A DNA stretch of 64,000 nt from Sphingomonadales bacterium (GTDB taxonomy: Bacteria; Pseudomonadota; Alphaproteobacteria; Sphingomonadales; Sphingomonadaceae), in NCBI GenBank assembly GCA_025356275.1, contig JANXUK010000134.1, positions 1 through 64,000 of the forward strand. Reading direction: 5' to 3'. The notes below the pieces were generated by a model. It was not told the origin of the DNA and did not search any database. It saw only the letters and a program-made list of their open reading frames with translations. The first letter of the stretch is position 1. The number at the start of each line of letters is the position of its first letter. Below, piece after piece: positions 21,625-29,828 of the stretch. A program made the position numbers and the translations under genes.

Positions 21625-23033
21625 TTGGGAGATGATGCAATGACCGGTATGATGGCGCCCGGCGCCGATATGCCCAAACCGGGCGCCAAATCTGGCGGTA
21701 CCGCGCCGGCGCTGGTGCTGATCACCGCGCTGTTCTTCATCTGGGCCTTCGTGACCAATCTGATCGATCCGCTCGTGAAGAGCATGAAGGTGATCTACAC
21801 GCTCAGCGATTTTGAAACGCAGCTCAATCAGTTTGCGTTTTTCATCGCCTATGGCGTGATGTCGATCCCGGCGGCGGCGTATCTGGCGCGCAAGGGCTAT
21901 GCCCATTCGATCATTCTGGGGTTGCTCGGCGTGGTTGGCGGTTGCCTGATCGCCTGGTCGACCGGCCTGTCGCACAGCTTTGTCACGGTGCTGGCGGGTC
22001 TGTTCGTCGCGGCATCAGGGATCGCGCTGTTGCAGGTGGCGGCCAATCCGCTGATCGCCGCGATGGGGGAGGCCAGGAACACCCATTTCCGCCTCAACCT
22101 CAGCCAGGCGTTCAATTCGATGGGCGCCTATGCCGGCGGCATTTTCGGCGCGGCTTTCCTGCTAAAGGGCGATCTGTTCAAGAAGGATGCCGTGCTCACC
22201 CCTGCGCTGAAAGCCGGCGGTTTGTCATTCGTCACCCATGTCTACCTGGAGATCGCGGCGGCGCTGGCGCTGTTCGCGCTGGCGGTGTTTCTGGTGCGAC
22301 GCACGATTGCGGCCCATGCCCCGGTGATGGCGGCGCATGCCGAATCGCCGCTGTCGGCGCTGCGGTCGAAATGGGCCAAGCTCGGCGCGTTGGGCATTTT
22401 CCTGTATGTCGGGGCGGAGGTCTGCGTGATCTCCGGCATGATCTTCTTCCTGGAGCAGAAGCAGATCCTTGACATCCCGACGCAGGTGGCCGGCTTCGTC
22501 GGGCCGATCTTCATGCTGTTTGCCATGTTCGGCCGGTTCGGGGGCAGCTTGCTGCTGCGCCGCTTCAAGGCGACGACGATGCTGGCGCTGGTTGCGGCGG
22601 GGGCCTGTGTGCTGTGTCTGATCGTGATCGTAACGCATGGCATGGCGCCGACAGCATTGGGGGGTTCGATCACCCTGCCGGGCGGTTATCGCGCGCCGCT
22701 GACCTTGGGCTTTATCCCCGGCGTGGCGGCGATCCTGCTCGGGCTGATGAATTCGATCATGTTCCCGACGATCTTCACGATCACGCTGGAGCGGTCATCG
22801 GCGCCGGCTTCGGCGACATCGGGCTGATGTGCATGGCGATCTGCGGCGGCGGGTTCATCTCGATCCTGTATGGCGGGGTGATCGATCTGCTGACCACGCA
22901 ATTCCCGGTTGGAGCGCGGTCGGTGGCGTTTATCGTGCCGCTGGCGTGCTATGCCTATGTGCTGTGGTTCGCGCGCGCGGCCCGTTCGGCGGGGACGCAT
23001 GTAATCGAGGAGGACGTGGCGCCGGCGCATTAG
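21625..23033 (+). pseudogene. MFS sugar transporter (FHS/GluP-FucP-like), frameshifted near the C-terminus
   Basis: ALFFIWAFVTNLIDPLVKSMKVIYTLSDFETQLNQFAFFIAYGVMS... stops at 22827 (SATSG*). LMCMAICGGGFISILYGGVIDLLTTQFPVGARSVAFIVPLACYAYV continues in the next frame. Confidence 0.82.
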
Positions 23034-23159
23034 AGCATTGTGCCAAAAAGTGGGTGCCGGTTTTTGGCAATAAACGATGCGAAAACAAAGACTCTAGAGC
23101 ATCGTGCCAAAAAGTGGGTACCGGTTTTTGGCAATAAACGATGCGAAAACAAAGACTCT
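23032..23159. repeat. Two tandem 64-bp intergenic repeat units
   Basis: AGAGCAT(T/C)GTGCCAAAAAGTGGGT(G/A)CCGGTTTTTGGCAATAAACGATGCGAAAACAAAGACTCT at 23032 and 23096, period 64 bp. Confidence 0.95.
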
Positions 23160-23162
23160 AGA

Positions 23163-23194
23163 GCAAGATGCGATTCTGTTTTATCGCATCTTGC
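23163..23194. terminator. Perfect 12-bp stem hairpin between convergent genes (terminator-like or repeat-associated)
   Basis: GCAAGATGCGAT-tctgtttt-ATCGCATCTTGC, directly after the tandem repeat and 3' of both flanking genes. Confidence 0.6.
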
Positions 23195-23206
23195 ATTAGC
23201 GCGCCG

Positions 23207-23854
23207 CTACGCCTGCAATGCGGCGATAAACCGGGCTGCTGCGGCGGCAACTTTGGCCGCGCCGTCGCCCTTGCGGTACAGCGCCGAAGCTATGCCCGCG
23301 CCGGCGGCCCCGGCATTGAGCCAAGGGCGCAATGTCTCCGGCGTGATCCCGCCCACCGCCAGCAGCGGCAATTGCAGCGGCAGCACCGCCAATTGCGCGC
23401 GCAATATCGCCGGGCTTGCTGCCTCCGCCGGGAACAATTTCAGCGCATGCGCCCCGGCGGCGGCGGCGGCAAAGCCCTCGCTGGGCGTGAAGAACCCCGG
23501 CATCGCCACCATCCCCGCCGCGACGCTGGCCGCGATCACCGCCGGATTGGTGTTGGGCGAGATTGCCAACTGCCCGCCGGCATCGCGCACCGCATGCGCC
23601 TCCGCCACCGTCAGCACCGTGCCCGCGCCGATCAGCACCGGCGCCGGATAGCGCCCGGCCAGCGCCGCGATAGAGGCCAGGGGATCGGGCGAATTGAGCG
23701 GTACCTCGATCAGCGCAAATCCCGCCTCGACCAGCCCGTCGGTAATGGCCACCACCTCATCGGGTCGCACCCCGCGAAGGATCGCTACCAGCGGGCAATG
23801 CGCCATGGCGGCGGCAAGCAGAGCCTTGGGGGCGGTTTGAGGGTCAGTGAGCAT
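23207..23854 (-). CDS. dgoA: 2-dehydro-3-deoxy-6-phosphogalactonate aldolase
   Basis: CPLVAILRGVRPDEVVAITDGLVEAGFALIEVPLNSPDPLASIAALA...IGAGTVLTVAEAHAVRDAGGQLAISPNTNPAVI...LKLFPAEAASP. Confidence 0.93.
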   Translation of the reverse strand: MLTDPQTAPKALLAAAMAHCPLVAILRGVRPDEVVAITDGLVEAGFALIEVPLNSPDPLASIAALAGRYPAPVLIGAGTVLTVAEAHAVRDAGGQLAISPNTNPAVIAASVAAGMVAMPGFFTPSEGFAAAAAGAHALKLFPAEAASPAILRAQLAVLPLQLPLLAVGGITPETLRPWLNAGAAGAGIASALYRKGDGAAKVAAAAARFIAALQA

Positions 23855-24734
23855 GTCTGCGTGTCCAGATTTCGGTGATACCAGCGATAAACGCCGCTTC
23901 GCTGGATAGCGCAATGGGAACCGCGCCAGCCTCGCCAATCGCGGCGGCATAGAGCGTACCCAGGGCGGGGCCCGCCAACAGGTGCACCCGTGCGCCGGGG
24001 GACAGTGTGCGCGCGCCGACATCGGCGCCGATCAGCAGCCCGCTGGCATAGGCGGCGCTGTCCTCGGGCGCGCGCCGGCCCAGCAGCGCTGCGGCGCGGA
24101 TACGGAACAATTGGCTCAGCAGGTCGCCGTTGAACCCGGCGCGCACCCCCTCGCGAAATGCCGCGCCATCGCTGACCCCGGCGGTCAGGAAATCAGCCAG
24201 CAGGCTGTGCGTCTTCAGCAGCGCGAACATCTCGCCGGTCATCGCGGTGGCAAAGCCGGCGACCTTGCTGCCCGCCATCCGCGCCCATTTGCAATGCGTC
24301 CCCGGTTGGCACAGCAGCGCATCACCGGGCGCCAGGCCCGCCGCCACCGCGCCGAGCAATTGCACCTCCTCGCCGCGCATCACATCGCCGGCGGGGTCAT
24401 CCAATCGGGCCAGACACAGTCCGGGAACGATGGCGGTGCGCCCGGCTTCAACCCAGACCAGCCCGGCGGCCAGATCGCCAAGCCCGGCGGGGCAGGCGAG
24501 GTAGGGCGCGCTCGCCCACCCTCGCGCCGATCCCACCATCCCGGCGCATAGCATCGGCAAATCGCCCAGCCGCGCCCGGATCGCCGCCGCCTCCAGCGCG
24601 AAGCTGCCCGAAGCAACTGCCATCAATCCGCGCGCATCGCTGAACCCGGCGACCACGCGGCCATCACCGGCCAGAGCCCAGGCCCGGCGGTTGGTCGAAC
24701 CCCAATCGACACCGATAAACGCTGCACTCACCAC
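23844..24734 (-). CDS. dgoK: 2-dehydro-3-deoxygalactonokinase
   Basis: FIGVDWGSTNRRAWALAGDGRVVAGFSDARGL; LLCQPGTHCKWARMAGSKVAGFATAMTGEMFALLKTHSLL. Confidence 0.93.
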   Translation of the reverse strand: MVSAAFIGVDWGSTNRRAWALAGDGRVVAGFSDARGLMAVASGSFALEAAAIRARLGDLPMLCAGMVGSARGWASAPYLACPAGLGDLAAGLVWVEAGRTAIVPGLCLARLDDPAGDVMRGEEVQLLGAVAAGLAPGDALLCQPGTHCKWARMAGSKVAGFATAMTGEMFALLKTHSLLADFLTAGVSDGAAFREGVRAGFNGDLLSQLFRIRAAALLGRRAPEDSAAYASGLLIGADVGARTLSPGARVHLLAGPALGTLYAAAIGEAGAVPIALSSEAAFIAGITEIWTRRHAH

Positions 24735-26305
24735 CAGTAGCTATACAACCCGGCCAGCACCGCCACGATCGCCAGCGCCCCGAGATTGAATCCGCCGGAC
24801 GTGGCAAAGCTGACATGGTTCAGTTTGATCCGGTTGTTCGAGGCGGGCGCTGGCCGCGCCAGCGACACCACCACCGCCAGCAGCAGCGACAGGCCAAAGA
24901 TGATCGCCATCCGGTTGATAAATGGTATCGCGGTTAGCGCCGCGACACCGCCAAAGCGAAAGAGGATGCTCAGCACCACCGACGCTACTGCTCCGCTGAG
25001 CGCCCCCGCCTCGGTCGCGCCGCGCCAGAACAGGCCGGTCAGGAAAATCACCGTGATGCCCGGCGTAACGAAGCCCGAAAACTCCTGAATATACTGAAAC
25101 GCCTGATCGAGGCTGCCCAGCAAGGGCCGCGCCGCCAAGATACCGATTACCACCGCGACACAGGCCGCGATCCGCCCGACCATCACCAGATGGTGCTGAT
25201 CCTTGCGCGTGTTCGCAAATTTGGCATAGATATCAAGCGTGAAGATCGTGGCAATCGAATTGATCTTGGACGCACACGAGGCAATGATCGCCGCCACCAA
25301 CGCGGCAAACACCAGCCCCAGCAGGCCCGGCGGCAACATCGCCATCATTGTCGGATAGGCCTGATCGGGCTTGGCCAGACCCGGTGCCAGCACCACCGCC
25401 GCGATCCCCGGCAACACGATGATCACCGGCATCAGCAGCTTGAGGAACCCGGCGAACAGCACGCCGCGCTGCGCCTCCGCCAGGCTTTTCGCCGCCAGCG
25501 CCCGCTGCACGATATATTGGTTGCACCCCCAATAGGCGAGGTTGGCGATCCACATCCCGCCGATCAGCACGGCAAGCCCCGGCAGCTCCCGGTAATGCGG
25601 GCTGGCCTGCGTCAGGATCATATGGAAGTGATCGGGCGCCCGCGCCATAAGCGTGCCAAATCCCGCCATCACGCCGTGCCCCGCGCCGATCTTGCCCAGC
25701 GTCAGCCACGCGATCACCAGCCCGCCCGATACCAGCAGCGCCACCTGCACAATATCGGTCAGCGCCACCGCCTTTAGCCCGCCGCGCAACTGATACAGCA
25801 GCGCGAATACGCCCAACCCGACCAGCGCCAGATCCTGATTGACCCCCGTCACCTGCGCCACCGCCAGCGACCCCAGCCAGATGATCGACGTCAGGTTCAC
25901 GAACACATAGAGCACCAGCCAGAACACCGCCATCACGGTGCGGATGGTCGGCCCGAACCTTTGTTCGAGGAATTGCGGCATCGTGTAGATTTCGTTGGCG
26001 AGGAAGATCGGCAGGAAATATTTGCCCACGATCAGCAAGGTCGCGGCGGCCATCCACTCATAGGAAGCGATGGCCAGCCCGATGGCATAACCCGATCCGG
26101 CCATGCCCACGATCTGCTCCGCCGAGATATTGGCCGCGATCAGCGACGCGCCAATCGCCCACCACGGCAGCGATTTGGAAGCTAGGAAATAATCGGTAGT
26201 GTTGGTGTCGTGGCCCTTTTTCTCGCGCGACACATATTGCGCCAGGCCAAAGATGAACACGGCATAGATCGCCAGCATCACCACATCGATTGTCGCCAGC
26301 TTCAT
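24728..26305 (-). CDS. Sodium/sugar symporter (SSS family, SGLT-like)
   Basis: DYFLASKSLPWWAIGASLIAANISAEQIVGMAGSGYAIGLAIASYEW; many TM segments; NLAYWGCNQYIVQRALAAKSLAEAQRGVLFAGFLK. Confidence 0.93.
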   Translation of the reverse strand: MKLATIDVVMLAIYAVFIFGLAQYVSREKKGHDTNTTDYFLASKSLPWWAIGASLIAANISAEQIVGMAGSGYAIGLAIASYEWMAAATLLIVGKYFLPIFLANEIYTMPQFLEQRFGPTIRTVMAVFWLVLYVFVNLTSIIWLGSLAVAQVTGVNQDLALVGLGVFALLYQLRGGLKAVALTDIVQVALLVSGGLVIAWLTLGKIGAGHGVMAGFGTLMARAPDHFHMILTQASPHYRELPGLAVLIGGMWIANLAYWGCNQYIVQRALAAKSLAEAQRGVLFAGFLKLLMPVIIVLPGIAAVVLAPGLAKPDQAYPTMMAMLPPGLLGLVFAALVAAIIASCASKINSIATIFTLDIYAKFANTRKDQHHLVMVGRIAACVAVVIGILAARPLLGSLDQAFQYIQEFSGFVTPGITVIFLTGLFWRGATEAGALSGAVASVVLSILFRFGGVAALTAIPFINRMAIIFGLSLLLAVVVSLARPAPASNNRIKLNHVSFATSGGFNLGALAIVAVLAGLYSYWW

Positions 26306-26401
26306 CGCGCTCTACCGCCCGGGTGCCGGCGGCGTTCCGCAGCTCGGCTGCGTGGTCCTAGGGGCAGGGGGCGATGAATGGCAAGGCTGGCGTGGGAAAG
26401 A

Positions 26402-27271
26402 TCAGCCTGCATAGCAATGCGGAGCCAGCCCGCGGCACCCCGGATCAACCTCGAACAGCGCGCCGGCATGCGCTTCCTCCACCCCGTCCGAGGCCGAGGT
26501 CACGAACATCCGGTCGAGGTTCGGGCCGGCAAAGGTGCAGCGCGTGATCTGGCTGGCGGGCAGAGTGATCCAGCGTTCGCGCACCCCCTCGGGGGTGAAT
26601 CGGCTGACGCAGCCGCCGCCCCAATGCGCGATCCAGATGCCGCCCTGTGCATCAACGGTCATGCCGTCGGGCGATCCCCAGTCCGGGGCGAAGGCGATGA
26701 ACGGCTCGCGCGGGCCGATCCCGCCGACGCTCAGCGGATAGCGATAGACCAGGCCGGCGGCGGTCTCGGTGTGGTACATCCAGCGCCCTTCGGGGCACAA
26801 TGCCGGGCCATTGGCGATGGTATAGCCGGTGTCGGCCCGGTGCCACGTCCGATCCGGGTCGAGGCAGTATAGCGCGGCCTGCGGGGCCTCCCCCGGCGCG
26901 GCGTCATTCATCATCATCGTGCCCGCCCAGATCCGGCCCCAGGGGTCGGCGGCGGCGTCATTCATGCGGTTGTCGGGCAGATGCGGTTCGGGATCGGCGA
27001 TGCGCGTGATGGTGAGCGGGTCGAGGCTCAGCTCGGCAAAGCCCGACTGAAAGCCGGCGATGAGCCCCGGTTTGGCGGCGCGTTCGATTACCCAACCGAT
27101 CATCTCGGGCATCGCCCATTCCTGCACCGCATCGCTGCCATCGAGCGCCAGCCGGCTCAGCCGCTTGCCCATGATGTCGGTCCAAAACACCGCGTTATGG
27201 CGCGGCGAATACATCACCCCTTCGCCCAGCACATCGCGCCGGGCGCGCGGCACGATCCGCCATGCGCTCAT
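26402..27271 (-). CDS. SMP-30/gluconolactonase/LRE family sugar lactonase
   Basis: LGEGVMYSPRHNAVFWTDIMGKRLSRL...PDNRMNDAAADPWGRIWAGTM...NGPALCPEGRWMYHTET...GSPDGMTVDAQGGIWIAHWGGGCVSRFTPEG. Confidence 0.92.
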   Translation of the reverse strand: MSAWRIVPRARRDVLGEGVMYSPRHNAVFWTDIMGKRLSRLALDGSDAVQEWAMPEMIGWVIERAAKPGLIAGFQSGFAELSLDPLTITRIADPEPHLPDNRMNDAAADPWGRIWAGTMMMNDAAPGEAPQAALYCLDPDRTWHRADTGYTIANGPALCPEGRWMYHTETAAGLVYRYPLSVGGIGPREPFIAFAPDWGSPDGMTVDAQGGIWIAHWGGGCVSRFTPEGVRERWITLPASQITRCTFAGPNLDRMFVTSASDGVEEAHAGALFEVDPGCRGLAPHCYAG

Positions 27272-28389
27272 GCGGCGCGGCAGGTGTTCGCAGCGGGCGT
27301 CACCAGCCAGCGCATCGCATTCTCCAGCAGCAGCGCGTAATGCGGTTCGGTATAGCCCTCGGGGCGGTGGCCGATCGCCGAATAGACCATCCGCCCGCGC
27401 CCGATGCAGCGGGTCCAGACGATCGGATGGTCGCCCATCCGCAAATCCTGCCCGCCCATGCCGACCTGATGGTAGGTGGCTTCATCCAGCGCCGCCAGAA
27501 CATGCGTGCCGGGCCCGCGCGGGCTGGCTTTGAATGAGTACCATTCGTCGGTCATCGTCCAGTCGGTCAGGCCTTTCGCGAGCGGGCTTTTCGGGTCCTC
27601 AATGGTGATGCGCGCGGCCTGGAACTGCGGTGCCATCGGGTGCCCCTTAAAGCGCGCGCCCAACAGGGTGTCGGCGTACCAGTCCCAGAAATAGGCAGGG
27701 TCGCCGCCGCTGCCATGCACCCCCAGAAAGCCGCCGCCGCGCGCCATATAGGCCTTGAATGCGGCGCGCTGCGAAAGGGTCAGGACGTCGCCGCTGATGT
27801 TGTTCCAGATCACCACATCGAAGCGCGCGAGGGTATCGGAGGTGAAAGCGCCGCCGCTCTGCGTGGTCACCAGCGTCCAACCGTTCTTCGCGGCGAGCCC
27901 TACAAAAGCGGCATGCGCGGCATCGACCGAGGGGCCGTCGCGGAAGCCATTGATCTTCTCGAACAGCAGGATGTGGCGCTTGCCGGCGGGCAGGTCAAAA
28001 TGCGGACGGTCATTGTCATAGCGGGCACAGCGGGCGCTGCGGTCGGCGGCGGTGATCGGCACAGCGTGCAAGGCGGCATCGGCTGGGATCAGCGCATCCC
28101 CCGCCTTGCCCATAAAGCCCGCGGCCTCGCGCAGCGACAGGATCGCCGCGAAGCTGGGCGGGTCGGTGCGCACAAAGATGGCGGGCATATGCGCGAAGGA
28201 TATGCCGAGCCGCGTCTCGGCCACCCCGCGCGCCGCCGGGCTGAGCAAAATATCGATTAGCGGCGCATTGACCGAGAAGGGGGCATCGCGCCCCGGGCAA
28301 TCGGTCACCGGATGTGCCGCAGCCGCACCGGCAGTGGCCGGCATCGCGCAGGCCGCCGCCGCGAGGATTATTGCCGTGAAGTAGCGCAT
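27268..28389 (-). CDS. Secreted ThuA domain-containing protein
   Basis: Signal peptide; RHILLFEKINGFRDGPSVDAA...FDVVIWNNISGDVLTLSQRAAFKAYMARGGGFLGVHGSGGDPAYFWDWYADTLLGARFKGHP. Confidence 0.88.
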   Translation of the reverse strand: MRYFTAIILAAAACAMPATAGAAAAHPVTDCPGRDAPFSVNAPLIDILLSPAARGVAETRLGISFAHMPAIFVRTDPPSFAAILSLREAAGFMGKAGDALIPADAALHAVPITAADRSARCARYDNDRPHFDLPAGKRHILLFEKINGFRDGPSVDAAHAAFVGLAAKNGWTLVTTQSGGAFTSDTLARFDVVIWNNISGDVLTLSQRAAFKAYMARGGGFLGVHGSGGDPAYFWDWYADTLLGARFKGHPMAPQFQAARITIEDPKSPLAKGLTDWTMTDEWYSFKASPRGPGTHVLAALDEATYHQVGMGGQDLRMGDHPIVWTRCIGRGRMVYSAIGHRPEGYTEPHYALLLENAMRWLVTPAANTCRAA

Positions 28390-28430
28390 GTCTCAACCCC
28401 TTTTGCCGCCGAGCAATTATTAACCTTGGC

Positions 28431-28609
28431 CTAGTGGATTGATTTTGACATTCGAGTCCCGCTCGCGGCAAGGGGTGCTTTCGAATATCAAAATCATAAA
28501 ATCCACTAGAAACAATATAATATCTAGTGGTTCTTATGTTTTCCGACATTTGCCTCTGCCCTTGGCGAAAGGGCCGAAAGGGATGCAAATGTCGGAAACG
28601 AACCACTAG
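28431..28609. repeat. Double-hairpin CTAG-bounded element, copy 2 (half-units 28431-28509 and 28524-28609), inverted relative to copy 1
   Basis: CTAGTGGATTGATTTTGACATTCGA...TCGAATATCAAAATCATAAAATCCACTAG-AAACAATATAATAT-CTAGTGGTTCTTATGTTTTCCGACATTTGC...GCAAATGTCGGAAACGAACCACTAG. Confidence 0.95.
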
Positions 28610-28857
28610 CGCGGAGGGAGGCAATTGCAACGGCGGCGCTTCGCCTTGCCGCTCCGCCGGGGCGATGATCCGCGAACGCCCCTCCACCATCGCGTTGCCT
28701 GCATTAGACGCGGCCCAACATGGCGGGAGCGATACGATGCGGGCCAGCGATCACGGCATGCAATGGGCGTAGCGTACCGAGCGGACGGTGAGCGCGGGTG
28801 CCACCGATCTGGCGATGCTCAGGCCATATTGGCGGGCTATTGAGGGGGAAACCAGCG

Positions 28858-29763
28858 ATGTCTGAACAGCACGTGCGGGTGGCGATCGTGACCGGGGCCA
28901 GCTCGGGGATCGGCAGGGAGGCGGCCAAGGCGCTGGCCGCGCAAGGCTGGCGAGTGATCGCGACCGGGCGTGACCCTGCGCGCGCTGCCGCTGCCGAGGC
29001 CGAGATCCGCGCGGCCAGCCATGGCGCCAAAACCCCCGCGCCGGTCACTATGCTAACCGCCGATCTGGCACTGATGGCCGAGGCCGAGGCGCTGGCCGAC
29101 CGGATCGCTGCGTTGACCCCGCGCGTCGACGTGCTGATCAACAATGCCGGCGGTATGGCGGGCGCAATGGTGATGACCAGCGAGGGCCTTGAGGCCAATT
29201 TCGCAGGCAACCACCTCGGGCCATTTGTGCTGACACTGCGGCTGCTGCCATTGCTGCGCGCCGCCGCCAGCCAAGCCACACCCGGTGCGGTGCGGATCCT
29301 CAACACCGCCTCCGATGCCAGCGAGATGATCCCGGCGCTCAATCTGGACGACATGCAGAACCTTGCGCATTTCAGCGTCGGCGCCGCCTATTGCAGCGGC
29401 AAGCTGGCCAATGTGCTGTTCGCGCGCGCCCTCGCGACGCGGCTGGCTGGCGAGGGCATCGTCGCACATAGCGTCCATCCCGGCACCGTCGATTCCAACT
29501 TCTTCGCCAACGCCCCCGCCGCGACCCGCGCCCATACCGACAAGATGGCCAAGATGTCCGAGGCCGAGGGCGCCGATACGCTGATCTGGCTGGCCACGGC
29601 AGACGAGCCCGGGCAGGTCACCGGCGAATATTGGCATCGCCGGGCGCTGCGGACCGCCCATCCGCTGATGCATGATCCTGCCTTTATCGACCGTTTTTGG
29701 GACGCCAGCACTGCTCTGGTGGCCACGGCGCGGCTGGGTAGGGACAAATGTCCCGCGCATTGA
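28858..29763 (+). CDS. Short-chain dehydrogenase/reductase (retinol dehydrogenase-like)
   Basis: VAIVTGASSGIGREAAKALAAQGWRVIATGR; VLINNAGGMAG; YCSGKLANVLFARALATRL. Confidence 0.92.
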   Translation: MSEQHVRVAIVTGASSGIGREAAKALAAQGWRVIATGRDPARAAAAEAEIRAASHGAKTPAPVTMLTADLALMAEAEALADRIAALTPRVDVLINNAGGMAGAMVMTSEGLEANFAGNHLGPFVLTLRLLPLLRAAASQATPGAVRILNTASDASEMIPALNLDDMQNLAHFSVGAAYCSGKLANVLFARALATRLAGEGIVAHSVHPGTVDSNFFANAPAATRAHTDKMAKMSEAEGADTLIWLATADEPGQVTGEYWHRRALRTAHPLMHDPAFIDRFWDASTALVATARLGRDKCPAH

Positions 29764-29828
29764 GCGGCTTGCGCTTATCGGCCGGTATACGCATAAACGT
29801 GTGTGAGGCTGGCGGGTGACGGGCAGCG

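Noticed and set aside
23032-23194. CRISPR array
   Set aside because: Only two full units directly abutting with no spacers; a tandem repeat, not a CRISPR array.
23040-23651. 203-aa plus-strand ORF starting in the repeat
   Set aside because: It begins inside the 64-bp intergenic repeat and runs antisense to dgoA; an artefact.
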